In this document: piece after piece, positions 51,405 to 60,003 of the stretch
How positions within the stretch are numbered: position 1 is the first letter of the stretch
Layout: every line of letters starts with the position of its first letter
DNA from: Planococcus beigongshangi
Lineage (GTDB): Bacteria > Bacillota > Bacilli > Bacillales_A > Planococcaceae
NCBI RefSeq assembly: GCF_016820495.1
Contig: NZ_JADHDU010000003.1
Location: 124,367 to 188,366 of the forward strand
DNA: 64,000 nucleotides
Reading direction: 5' to 3'
Program-made: the position numbers and the translations under genes
The notes under the pieces: generated by a model
The model's database searches: none
What the model saw: only the letters and a program-made list of their open reading frames with translations
What the model was told of the DNA's origin: nothing

Positions 51405-51926
51405 TCAGGCAAATTCTTTTAATTGATCAATTTGATTTTCATCAAGTGGCCAATACTCAAAATCGATACCGAATTCCGTCAGCGTCTGCAGCGGTCCTTG
51501 CCTGAGGGTAAACGGCCCTGTCCGTATTCCAGGCTGCCGGAGTGTGGAAAATAACGCCTCACACCGGCAATCGAAAACTTGCTTCAATACGCTTATCTTT
51601 TCCTTTGTTACTTCATTTTCTATGAGATAGTTTTTCAGCTTTTCAAACAAAATCTCCAACAGACCTTCCACGTCGCTATTCAATAAATCGGCTTCTTCTT
51701 TATTCAAATAGAAGGAACGTGCCCAGAAAGCGAAAGATGCAGGGCCATGCTGAGAGAAGAAATTCGGTTCTCCTCTATTGAAATGGAACGTGTCGGTCAG
51801 ATTCAAATAGCTGTTGATCTCCTGATGGTTGAATACTTTTACATGCTCGAATTCCTCCGGCGCATAGAACGACTTAGGCTGGGAAAAAAAGCAGAAACTT
51901 AATACGTATTGGTGTAATGGATCCAA
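51405..51926 (-). CDS. Hypothetical protein, TTG start
   Basis: 173 residues from a TTG at 51926, with AGGAGGAAT at ideal spacing (6 bases). Soluble; no membrane helix. Aromatic-rich N-terminal half (FFSQPKSFYAPEEFEHV, FAFWARSFYLN), then a helical block (about 82-115), CRCEAL near 119 and an acidic end. No family recognised. Confidence 0.5.
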   Translation of the reverse strand: MDPLHQYVLSFCFFSQPKSFYAPEEFEHVKVFNHQEINSYLNLTDTFHFNRGEPNFFSQHGPASFAFWARSFYLNKEEADLLNSDVEGLLEILFEKLKNYLIENEVTKEKISVLKQVFDCRCEALFSTLRQPGIRTGPFTLRQGPLQTLTEFGIDFEYWPLDENQIDQLKEFA

Positions 51927-52103
51927 ATGATTCCTCCTGTCTGTAAATAGAACTAAAATTTAGATTAGCCTGTGGTTCGGTTAATCTCATTATACATGAA
52001 ATTTTCTGATAATAAATGCGGTGGAAGAAAATTTTGGATATAGTGGAGAGGAACCCAAAGAGAGGACGAACTCCAATCAGAAATTCCAGGGAGCTGATGT
52101 TTT

Positions 52104-52598
52104 ATGATTGAGACAAAAAGATGTATGCTTACTCTTTTTCAGAAGACGGATCGGAAGGAAGTTTCTCAATTATTTTCGAATTCGAAAGTGCGGACTTTTC
52201 TTGGCGGCGTCCGGACGCCGGATTCTATCGCCGTGATCATGGATGAGATGCTCGCTCCGGAAGATGGCTCCTGCAACTGGGTTGTGCGGAAAAAAGGCAC
52301 AGCCGATTTTATTGGCCTGATTTCACTCGATCTTCATCATGAAGGCGTCGATCAGGAACTTTCCTATCAGTTTTTGCCGGACTGGTGGAGTCGAGGATAT
52401 GCGACAGAAGCGGCGGCTGCGATCATCGATTATGCGTTCAGCGAATTGCAGTTACCCGCGGTGGTGGCCGAAACTCAAAGTGCCAATCTGCCTTCATGCC
52501 GTATGCTCGAGAAAATCGGCATGAAACTGGAGCGCAAGGTGATCAGATTCGGGGCCGAGCAGTCGATTTATGCGATTCGGCCGATTAAAAATCAGTAA
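52104..52598 (+). CDS. GNAT acetyltransferase (RimJ/RimL-like)
   Basis: 164 residues. MIETKRCMLTLFQKTDRKEV is the usual start of the Acetyltransf_3 group; LPDWWSRGYATEAAAAIIDYA (about 90-110) is the acetyl-CoA loop and SANLPSCRMLEKIGMKLE (about 126-143) follows. These enzymes acetylate protein N-termini or small molecules. GGGAGCTGATG gives the start. Terminator at 52599. Confidence 0.85.
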   Translation: MIETKRCMLTLFQKTDRKEVSQLFSNSKVRTFLGGVRTPDSIAVIMDEMLAPEDGSCNWVVRKKGTADFIGLISLDLHHEGVDQELSYQFLPDWWSRGYATEAAAAIIDYAFSELQLPAVVAETQSANLPSCRMLEKIGMKLERKVIRFGAEQSIYAIRPIKNQ

Positions 52599-52634
52599 AA
52601 GACCAACGGCATGCGAAATGCTGTTGGTCTTTCG
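52597..52634. terminator. Bidirectional terminator
   Basis: AAAGACCAAC(GG)CAT pairs with ATG(CT)GTTGGTCTTT. Confidence 0.8.
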
Positions 52635-52639
52635 GCAGT

Positions 52640-53293
52640 TCAGCTAGAGGTTTCTTCTTTAATCGGCAGCGAATCGGTATCATTTTGCCGGATTTGATGA
52701 TTAACCTTGGACCCAATAAAGAAAAACCCTGCCGTTATCAGCCCGTAGAATATCCAGCCGCTGATTTTCATGTAAATCAGCATCCCGCCATAGCCATCAG
52801 CTCCATATGTGTAGATCAACCAGGCTTTCAGTAAATTTTGAAAAGCGCTATTGATGAAAAAGAGCAAAGTCAGAAGCTGGAACCAGATAAAAATCCCTTT
52901 TTTTGTAAACATGCTGAGACTGTCTTGTTTTGAAAAACCCTGCAGATAAACAAAACCGATGGCAAAATGCATAGCCAGAGGTTTTTTGATCAGAATGGAA
53001 ATCAAAAAGATCATTCCATACGCTAAACCCAAATAGACTTGATTCCATAACATGCTTTCAGCATCCCCGGAGAGCAGATTGACCAGGGTGCCGAGGAAAA
53101 GTGCCAGCAAAATGGACAATCCTGCGATATTGAATTGGCGTTCTTTTGCAAAACGGTAAATTGTATAGAGAAAGCCGGGAATAGTCGACAGCAGCATCGC
53201 GTAATAATCACCTAACAGCTCCCGTCCGTAGTTCCAGATGAAGTAAGGGAGGACAATATAACAGATGATATCCAGCAGGATGAACTTCTTCAT
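52640..53293 (-). CDS. VC0807-family membrane protein
   Basis: 217 residues with about six membrane helices. The block FIWNYGRELLGDYYAMLLSTIPGFLYTIYRFAKERQF is typical of the VC0807 family; function unknown. The ATG overlaps the stop of the MerR-type regulator as ATGA, so the regulator probably controls it and translation is coupled. Terminator 52599-52634 lies downstream. Confidence 0.75.
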   Translation of the reverse strand: MKKFILLDIICYIVLPYFIWNYGRELLGDYYAMLLSTIPGFLYTIYRFAKERQFNIAGLSILLALFLGTLVNLLSGDAESMLWNQVYLGLAYGMIFLISILIKKPLAMHFAIGFVYLQGFSKQDSLSMFTKKGIFIWFQLLTLLFFINSAFQNLLKAWLIYTYGADGYGGMLIYMKISGWIFYGLITAGFFFIGSKVNHQIRQNDTDSLPIKEETSS

Positions 53294-54036
53294 TGATTTT
53301 CTTCCTGGTCATCGAAATAATGGCGAATGGCCTGATCGATGAAGGTGATGATTTCCTGGTCGAACATGAAAAAACGCATATGGGGTTCCCGTTCTTTGTT
53401 CATGTCCCAAACTTTCTGCGCCAGCTCGGCATTTCCCTGATACATCTCATCCACCAGGGCCATCCATCTTTTTGCCAGACTCCGGGCTTCGGTGCTGTCC
53501 GGTCCTTTATGCAGGTTTTGCCGCACTTCCTGAGCGAGGCTGAGCCAGGTCTTTTCTCCTTCCCGGTCTTCTTCCGGACTGGAAAATCTATTCAGAATTT
53601 GTTGTTCTTCTTCCGTAAAATACTTTTCCCACAGAACTTTTACGAGGCTTTTATCAGCGGGAAATGTGGAAAATGTTTTGAAAAGAGTCTCCCAGTCAGT
53701 ATTTGTTTCCGTTTCAACGATCGTCAGCAAGGTATCGATCGACTTTTCCATTTCCCTTAAACTTTCCTTTTCAGCCAAAATCATTTTCTTCCGCATAGAA
53801 AGGACACTCTGGATATCGAATTCGCGATCGGAAAGAAATTGCAGAATCGTTTCAAGTGGGAATCCCAAATCTTTAAGCATGAGAATATAGTGGAGTTTCG
53901 AAATATCCTTATCCGAATAAAAGCGGTGCCCCGCATCATTTTTGTGAGTCGGCAGCAATAATCCTATTTCGTCGTAATAATGTAAGGTGCGGATGGAGAT
54001 GTGGCTCATTTTAGCGAGTTTCCCGATTGAATACAT
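53290..54036 (-). CDS. MerR family regulator, TipA-like
   Basis: 248 residues from the ATG at 54036 (MYSIGKLAKMSHISIRTLHYY), with ACGGGGAAG upstream; the frame runs 12 codons further. N-terminal winged helix: ISIRTLHYYDEIGLLLP (about 13-29) and RFYSDKDISKLHYILMLKDLGF. A coiled coil (about 85-118) and a C-terminal effector part (about 125-245) of TipAS type follow, with LAKRWMALVDEMYQGN. Such regulators bind hydrophobic drugs. The overlapping membrane gene is the probable target. Confidence 0.82.
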   Translation of the reverse strand: MYSIGKLAKMSHISIRTLHYYDEIGLLLPTHKNDAGHRFYSDKDISKLHYILMLKDLGFPLETILQFLSDREFDIQSVLSMRKKMILAEKESLREMEKSIDTLLTIVETETNTDWETLFKTFSTFPADKSLVKVLWEKYFTEEEQQILNRFSSPEEDREGEKTWLSLAQEVRQNLHKGPDSTEARSLAKRWMALVDEMYQGNAELAQKVWDMNKEREPHMRFFMFDQEIITFIDQAIRHYFDDQEENQ

Positions 54037-54199
54037 GAACTTCCCCGTTTCTATTATGTATTTATTTCCCATTATAAGACCTGCCGTAACGTGAGGTGCA
54101 AGAGATTTTCAGAGAAATTTCCAGGCTGCAGCTTGCTCAAGAGATTCACGAGAATAAATTCCGGCCCATACAAGGTTTCTGGTGCACCTCCAGCGAATA

Positions 54200-55078
54200 A
54201 TGTTAGCACCAAGCAAAAGTCAGGATGTGCTGAAGATGCTGAAAACGCCTATCCACTTAACGGAGCAAGTTGTCTTTTCCCATGAAGATTCCCGTTTCAA
54301 GGAATATTCCATACGCGATGCGGACTGGCAGGATGGAAACGGGCTGGCGGTGGCCATTTCCGTAAAGGGGCAAAGCTGGATCGTCATCAACGGTGAATGG
54401 ATTCCGTCTCCGATCCGCGATGACAGTCCGTTTATCCGGTGGATCGACCAGGACCAGATCCTCCTTGTCCAGCGCAGAAGCGGCAGGTTCGAAAAGAACG
54501 TCTTTATCCTGGATCCCGCGGGTGAAGTAATCGCTTCGTTCCACGCAGGCGATGCCATCGAAGATGTGGCTGTCGGACCGGAAGGGATTTGGATCAGTTA
54601 TTATTACGGGGATTTCCGAAAAGGGCTGCCGGGCGAGAAACTGGTGCTGTTCGATTTGAGCGGGCTGCCGGTATTTAAATACGAAACGGATCTGGAAGAC
54701 AAACCTGATATCGTAGAAATCCTAGCACTCGTCAAAGGCAAAGAATCGGCCATCTGGCTTGTGCCTTTGCTGAAGCCGCTTGTGGAAATCCTTCCTGAAG
54801 CCCGGTCGCTCACTGTCCACGAAAATCCACAGCTTCTCAAGAGTGGCACATCGGCTCTTTGCGTCCGCGGCGACTTCGTTTATTTTGTGCTGGAAGATAC
54901 GAAATGGTGCTACGCCTGCCGGATTGACGAAGAAACCGCGCAGCCGATCGTCAAGATCAAAGGCACGTCGCGCGGTCTTGCGCCGAGTGAGTCTTATCAT
55001 TTCATCAGCTGGTCGAACACATGGGGAGAAGTGAGGCTCTGCCGTATAGATAATAAAGAAGAAGATTTCCTCGCGTAA
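54200..55078 (+). CDS. Hypothetical beta-rich protein
   Basis: About 292 residues. The start is uncertain: ATG at 54200, GTG at 54182 or ATG at 54236, none with a good ribosome binding site. Repeated strand-turn patterns (VFILDPAGEVIASF, GIWISYYYGDF, LVLFDLSGLPVFKYET) suggest a beta-propeller-like fold without signal peptide. No family recognised. It ends about 90 bases before hen1 but has no obvious tie to RNA repair. Confidence 0.5.
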   Translation: MLAPSKSQDVLKMLKTPIHLTEQVVFSHEDSRFKEYSIRDADWQDGNGLAVAISVKGQSWIVINGEWIPSPIRDDSPFIRWIDQDQILLVQRRSGRFEKNVFILDPAGEVIASFHAGDAIEDVAVGPEGIWISYYYGDFRKGLPGEKLVLFDLSGLPVFKYETDLEDKPDIVEILALVKGKESAIWLVPLLKPLVEILPEARSLTVHENPQLLKSGTSALCVRGDFVYFVLEDTKWCYACRIDEETAQPIVKIKGTSRGLAPSESYHFISWSNTWGEVRLCRIDNKEEDFLA

Positions 55079-55093
55079 CCGGCAGGCTGAAAC

Positions 55094-55128
55094 TTTACGG
55101 ATAAATTACCATTTACTGTGCTATATTG
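55094..55128 (+). promoter_or_regulatory. Candidate promoter of the hen1-pnkp operon
   Basis: TTTACG near 55094 and an extended -10, TGTGCTATAT, near 55118. It lies about 50 bases before the hen1 start. Confidence 0.4.
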
Positions 55129-55169
55129 AAGCTATCAAAAGCAATTCGACAGGCAAAGGAGCGTTTTCC

Positions 55170-56528
55170 ATGCAATTGACGATTCATGCCGCGGGCGACA
55201 ATGTCAAAGCGGTTTCTTATTTATTGGCGAAAAATCCGGGCAATTTATATGAACGAAGCCAGAAAGGCCACCTGGTGCGCATGTTTTACAGCAAGTTCAC
55301 GGATACCGAACTTGAAATGACGATTTTCGTGACGCCGGATCCGATTGAACTGATCCAGAATTCGGGGAATTCGTACGATATCACGCATTACATCAACGAC
55401 CGGGAATTCGCCGTCTCAAGCATTTTCCTGTCGCTGATCCGCTCGGCTCTTGGTACCGCGTTGAACGGCCAGCCGAAAGAGGAGTATGCCGAATGGGTCG
55501 CTCATCCGTTTCCCTTCACATTCGAACTGGGTCCGGTCAATACGACGCTGCCGGATTCACAGCTGAAAAATTTATTTGAACCGATGGGCTACCGGGTGGA
55601 CATCACGCGTCCTGAAATCGACTATTCATTCGATTTAAAAGAGAAGAGCACGGTGCGCACAATCCGTTTGAGCGGGGAACAGACGCTGAAGGACGCGCTG
55701 CGCCATTTATTTGTGCTGATTCCGGTTATTGACGACTACAAGCATTATTTTATTGATGAAAAGGAAATCGAGAAAATCGGACGTTACGGGGAAGGCTGGC
55801 TCGATCAGCATCCGCTGAGGGAAACGATTTACCGGCGCGCACTCCGCTTCAAGGAAGTTTATGACCTTGTCGAAAACGGGGAAGCAGAACCGGCAGTGGC
55901 TGCTGCACCTGCGCCGTTGAAGAAAACGTCATTGAATGAACTGCGCTACGCAAAAATCGCAGAAACAGCTGCGTCCCTGAAACCGAGAAGCATCGTCGAT
56001 TTTGGTTCAGGGGAAGGCAAGCTTACCGTCAAACTCGGTTTTATTGACGGAGTGGAAGAGATCTTGGCCGTCGAACCATCTCAAGTGGAGACGATGAAAG
56101 CGCTGCGGCGTTTTGAGAAAGTGAATGACAAGCCGAATTTCGTCGAGCCGAAGACGCTATGGGGTTCCCTATTTTATTTTGATGAACGGTTGAAAGGAAA
56201 AGATCTGATGATTCTCTGTGAAGTCATCGAGCACATCGATGAAGAACGGCTGCCGAAAGCATTCGATACGATTCTGCATCAATATGCGCCGAAATCGCTG
56301 ATCGTGACGACGCCCAACCGTGAATACAATGAAATCTACGACATGGACGACCATTTCCGCCACGATGACCACCGCTTCGAATGGACGCGGCAGGAGTTCC
56401 GCAACTGGTGCGAACAGCGTAATCATGCGGGCAATTACGATATGGAATTTGCCGGAATCGGCGAAGAACATCCGGAGCAGGGATTCCCGACGCAGATGTG
56501 TGTATTCCAAAGGAAGGTGAATAATTGA
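55170..56528 (+). CDS. hen1: Bacterial Hen1, RNA 3'-terminal 2'-O-methyltransferase
   Basis: 452 residues. N-terminal Hen1_L domain (about 1-235) begins MQLTIHAAGDNVKAVSYLLAKNPGN. The methyltransferase domain (about 265-450) has VDFGSGEGKL (SAM site), CEVIEHIDEE (about 349-358) and HFRHDDHRFEW (about 392-402), which supply the E-x-x-H-H metal-binding set of Hen1. It methylates the 2'-OH of the 3' end at the break before ligation by Pnkp, so the repaired RNA cannot be cut again. AAAGGAG precedes the ATG. The stop codon overlaps the pnkp start (TGATG). Confidence 0.93.
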   Translation: MQLTIHAAGDNVKAVSYLLAKNPGNLYERSQKGHLVRMFYSKFTDTELEMTIFVTPDPIELIQNSGNSYDITHYINDREFAVSSIFLSLIRSALGTALNGQPKEEYAEWVAHPFPFTFELGPVNTTLPDSQLKNLFEPMGYRVDITRPEIDYSFDLKEKSTVRTIRLSGEQTLKDALRHLFVLIPVIDDYKHYFIDEKEIEKIGRYGEGWLDQHPLRETIYRRALRFKEVYDLVENGEAEPAVAAAPAPLKKTSLNELRYAKIAETAASLKPRSIVDFGSGEGKLTVKLGFIDGVEEILAVEPSQVETMKALRRFEKVNDKPNFVEPKTLWGSLFYFDERLKGKDLMILCEVIEHIDEERLPKAFDTILHQYAPKSLIVTTPNREYNEIYDMDDHFRHDDHRFEWTRQEFRNWCEQRNHAGNYDMEFAGIGEEHPEQGFPTQMCVFQRKVNN

Positions 56529-59119
56529 TGAGAATCGGTATGCCTCACGCAGGGATCGTATTATTGATCGGACCGTCCAACAGCGGGAAATCGACGTTAG
56601 TGAGAAGGTTAATAGAAGAAGAGCAGATTTTAGCATCGGAAGTGGTGAGTTCCGATGATTTCAGAGTTTTAGTCGGGGATAAGGAGTTCATCGATTGGCG
56701 TGACCGACCACAGGATGAAGCGGCGGGGCTGATGGATGAGTATCAGGGAATTTCCGCAGAAGCATTTGAGATGATGGACCGGGTCATCGAAGCCCGTTTG
56801 AGGCTGAGCAAACTGGTGCTGGTTGACGCAACGCATCTTCGTTCAGATGACCGGAAACGATACATAGCGCTCGCGAAAAAGAATCATGTGCCGATTCAGG
56901 CCATCGTCTTTGATGTACCGGAACGGATGTTGACCGATCGCGATGAAAACCGCGACAATCCGCGGGGCAAGCGCCGCATCAAACAGCAATTCCAGATTTT
57001 CCGCAACGAGAAACGGTTTATTAAGAAAGAAGGCTTTGCTTCTGTTTACACCGTGAAAGATACGGAAGAAGTGGAAGTGTTCAGGCAAGGCAATCCGATT
57101 GAAATCGATCTGGAGAATGGCATCGACATCATCGGCGACGTTCACGGCTGTTTCGATGAAATGATCGAATTGCTTGTGAAACTCGGATATGCAGAGAATG
57201 AAGAAGGCTTATATGAACATCCCGAAGGCCGAAAATTCGTGTCGGTCGGCGATATCATGAGCAGAGGGCCGGCTTCGCTCCAGACGATGCGGTTTTTCCT
57301 GAAGCATGTTGAAAGCGGTCGTGCACTGATGATCGACAGCAACCATGGCTGGAAAATCGCCCGCTGGCTGGACGGCCGCGAAGTGGTGCTGAGCCACGGC
57401 GATGAAAAAGTGGAAGAAGAGTTCCGGATTTTCGAGGAGCAGCACGGCGCTGACGCCACGCGCCAATTAAAGCGGCAGCTGAAAGACTTTCTTCTGGCTG
57501 CACCTTCCCATTACGTCTTCAAAAAGAACGGCGTACCGACGCTCGTTTGTGCACATGCCGGCATCCGAGATGAATTCATCGGCAAACAATCAGGAGCCAT
57601 CAGTGATTTCTGCCGGTACGGCGATACGGGCGGCTTCGATGAAAACGGCAAGCCGGTCCGGAACGATTGGACCGTGGGGCATCAAAACCGCCTATTGATC
57701 GTCTGGGGGCATGACCCGAAACCGAAGCCGCTCCTGATCAATAACACGATCAACATCGATCAGGGCGTCGTGTTCGGCGGCGAATTGACGGCTTACCGCT
57801 ATCCGGAACGGGATTTCGTGTCCGTCAAAGCGAAAGCGGATCATTCCGGGGCCGCCGACAATCCGCTGGTGGAATGGGAGAAGAACCGCTTGAATCCGCC
57901 GAACATCGGCAAGTTCATCAACGGCTATTTGGTGCTGACGGATTCTGCTGGCGAAGTGCGCATCCCGCAGGAACTTGTGAAACCCGCCATTGATGCCGTT
58001 TCACATTACACAGTGCCAATCGAGCAATTGGTCTACATCCCGCCGACGATGAGCCCGACGCCGAAACCGTCTGCGCTGCCGGATTACCTGGAGCATCCGA
58101 AAGAAGCGATCGATTATTACAGAAGCAACGGCGCCCACACGATGATCGCCGAGAAAAAGCATATGGGCAGCCGGGGCATCCTGTTTTTATTCAAAGATAA
58201 GGAAGCGTCCTTGAAGCACGCCGGCATCGAATCGCTCGGCTCCATCTACACGCGGACCGGCAAACGCTTTTTCGACCGCGACACCGAAATGCGCCTGCTT
58301 TCCGAATTGAACGAAGAATTGACGCGAATAAATTATTTCGACGAGTATCAAACGGATTATGTGCTGCTCGATGCTGAAATCATGCCATGGAACCTGAAAG
58401 CGAAAGAGCTGATCAGCAGCCAATACGCGCACGTCGCAGAAAACGCGGTGCTCGACCGGACGCTGCTGAAAGAAAAATTGACGGCGGCGCTGCCGGCGAA
58501 TGCCGATTTGCAGGCTTGGCTGGACGAATACGACAGCAAGCTGGAAAACGCCAACGACTTTTTGGAAGTGTTCCAAAAATATTGCTGGGACATCGAAGGG
58601 GACAGGAGCATCCAGATCGCGCCGTTCCATATCCTTGCCCACAGCGGGCGCACATTTTTCGACAAGCCGCATACGTGGCATATGGAGATGAACCGGAAAC
58701 TGGCGGATGCCTCCCGCCTGTTCGTCGAAACGGAATACAAAGTCATCACGGACGAGGCCAGTGAAGCCGAAGTGATCGAGTGGTGGACATCGATTACGGA
58801 AGACGGACACGAAGGCATCATCATCAAACCCGAATTCTACGTCGCCCGTGCCAAAGGAAAATTGCTGCAGCCGGCGATCAAAGTGAGGGGACAAAGGTAT
58901 CTGCGCATCATCTACGGCATGGATTACCTGGAGCCGAAAAACCTGGAGCGCCTGAAAAACCGCAACACCGGCAAGAAGCAGAAACTTGCTTTGAAGGAAT
59001 TTGCGCTGGGCCTCGAAGGCATTACGCGCTTCGTGAACGGGGAATCGATCGAACGCGTCCACGAATGCACGCTCGGCGCATTGGCGATGGAATCCGATCC
59101 GGTCGACCCGCGATTATAA
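56528..59119 (+). CDS. pnkp: Polynucleotide kinase-phosphatase-ligase of the Pnkp/Hen1 RNA repair system
   Basis: 863 residues from the ATG at 56528. Kinase domain (about 8-165) with P-loop GPSNSGKST (about 13-21) and the lid DRDENRDNPRGKRR. Metallophosphoesterase domain (about 195-450): DVHG (about 203) and NHG (about 271). Ligase-like domain (about 470-860) with EKKHMGSRG (about 541, Lys nucleophile) and KVRGQRYLR (about 784). The phosphatase motifs deviate from the usual GDxVDRGP and GNHD: they read GDIMSRGP and DSNHGW. With Hen1 it repairs ribotoxin-cleaved tRNA. No toxin gene is nearby. Confidence 0.93.
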   Translation: MRIGMPHAGIVLLIGPSNSGKSTLVRRLIEEEQILASEVVSSDDFRVLVGDKEFIDWRDRPQDEAAGLMDEYQGISAEAFEMMDRVIEARLRLSKLVLVDATHLRSDDRKRYIALAKKNHVPIQAIVFDVPERMLTDRDENRDNPRGKRRIKQQFQIFRNEKRFIKKEGFASVYTVKDTEEVEVFRQGNPIEIDLENGIDIIGDVHGCFDEMIELLVKLGYAENEEGLYEHPEGRKFVSVGDIMSRGPASLQTMRFFLKHVESGRALMIDSNHGWKIARWLDGREVVLSHGDEKVEEEFRIFEEQHGADATRQLKRQLKDFLLAAPSHYVFKKNGVPTLVCAHAGIRDEFIGKQSGAISDFCRYGDTGGFDENGKPVRNDWTVGHQNRLLIVWGHDPKPKPLLINNTINIDQGVVFGGELTAYRYPERDFVSVKAKADHSGAADNPLVEWEKNRLNPPNIGKFINGYLVLTDSAGEVRIPQELVKPAIDAVSHYTVPIEQLVYIPPTMSPTPKPSALPDYLEHPKEAIDYYRSNGAHTMIAEKKHMGSRGILFLFKDKEASLKHAGIESLGSIYTRTGKRFFDRDTEMRLLSELNEELTRINYFDEYQTDYVLLDAEIMPWNLKAKELISSQYAHVAENAVLDRTLLKEKLTAALPANADLQAWLDEYDSKLENANDFLEVFQKYCWDIEGDRSIQIAPFHILAHSGRTFFDKPHTWHMEMNRKLADASRLFVETEYKVITDEASEAEVIEWWTSITEDGHEGIIIKPEFYVARAKGKLLQPAIKVRGQRYLRIIYGMDYLEPKNLERLKNRNTGKKQKLALKEFALGLEGITRFVNGESIERVHECTLGALAMESDPVDPRL

Positions 59120-59132
59120 AAGATTGTTACGA

Positions 59133-59170
59133 AAACCGGGAGGCCGACGATGCCTTTCGGTTTTTTTTCG
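59133..59170 (+). terminator. Terminator of hen1-pnkp
   Basis: AACCGGGAGGC pairs with GCCTTTCGGTT (two wobble pairs) around CGACGAT and is followed by eight T residues. Confidence 0.85.
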
Positions 59171-59189
59171 CTTTTCGCCGGCGAAAAGC
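59170..59189. repeat. GCTTTTCGC inverted repeat after the pnkp terminator
   Basis: GCTTTTCGC-CG-GCGAAAAGC directly after a separate terminator, so not needed for termination. Same stem as at 681, 13932 and 50988. Confidence 0.75.
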
Positions 59190-59284
59190 ATGCGTTTTTC
59201 TTTTGAATGAGGGTTTTGAAGGGGGAGCGGTAGAAATTGAAGCCGATTTTAAGCTGAGAGAGGCTTTGTTTTAAAGGATAAGCT

Positions 59285-59405
59285 TGTTAATCCGCGTTCA
59301 AGAGATTATATCCGTGGTCGAGAGATTATATCCGCGTTCAACGGATTATATCCGTGTTCAAAAAATTATATCCGCGCTCAGGAAGATATATCCGCGTTCG
59401 CCGAT
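59285..59405. repeat. Intergenic direct-repeat array F, 20-bp period, six units
   Basis: The core TATATCCGCGTTCA has TCCG at 59291, 59311, 59331, 59351, 59371 and 59391, exactly 20 bp apart. The variable part is short. It fills most of the 59120-59557 gap along with the terminator and inverted repeat above. Confidence 0.92.
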
Positions 59406-59557
59406 TTCTCGGCCGTTTTTTCACTATTTTATTTTTCCGGCTTAGAGAGGCCAAGTGTTATGGTAGAATATCTATAGTTAGAAAATTCCATCAAATAAAG
59501 AAGTCAAACTAATTTGGATGAGTTTTTATTCGCTGAAAATCTTAATAAGCAGAGAAG

Positions 59558-59977
59558 GTGAATCCGATCGAATTAGTAAATAATCTCCGGGATAAAGGCA
59601 TAACTGTCACGGAGTATGAAAATATTGGAGAGCAGTACCGGGAACAGTGGATTCACAAATTCTCTGATTCTGAACATCGGCAAAAAAGTGATTTGCAGGA
59701 ATTTCTATGGTATCTGTTTTCGGATGAAAAACTTAACTTTTTAAAGGGCAAACAAGCAAGTGCGGCATTCAACAAAGTTAACAAGCAATACTGCTTCATA
59801 TTTTTTCAGGAATCGGACGACGTATTGAAAGTGGAATACGCTTCTTTAATGAATGCAGGAGACTTCAGGTATGTTACCGGCGAATACTGTGATGTCTATG
59901 TCGTGGACAAAGGATTCAATTGGACATACGTCGTCCCCCACGAAGAAGATTGGGGACCCCATTTTTACCGAAAATGA
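59558..59977 (+). CDS. DUF4275-family protein
   Basis: 139 residues from the GTG at 59558. Family features: YREQWIHKFSDSE, LQEFLWYLFSDEKLNFLKGKQASAAFN, CFIFFQESDDVLKVEYAS, and DVYVVDKGFNWTYVVPHEEDWGPHFYRK, which matches the DUF4275 ending. Function unknown; a cytoplasmic alpha/beta protein. The GTG lies inside the AGAAGGTGA ribosome-binding region; an in-frame ATC at 59567 has better spacing. Confidence 0.72.
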   Translation: MNPIELVNNLRDKGITVTEYENIGEQYREQWIHKFSDSEHRQKSDLQEFLWYLFSDEKLNFLKGKQASAAFNKVNKQYCFIFFQESDDVLKVEYASLMNAGDFRYVTGEYCDVYVVDKGFNWTYVVPHEEDWGPHFYRK

Positions 59978-60003
59978 ATTAAGTTTAAGTTAGGAGAAAT
60001 CAT

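Noticed and set aside
781..59405. CRISPR arrays
   Set aside because: Units are only 20-21 bp with 10-13 bp cores, far below a normal repeat plus spacer. Variable segments are partly shared between arrays, and no cas genes were seen.
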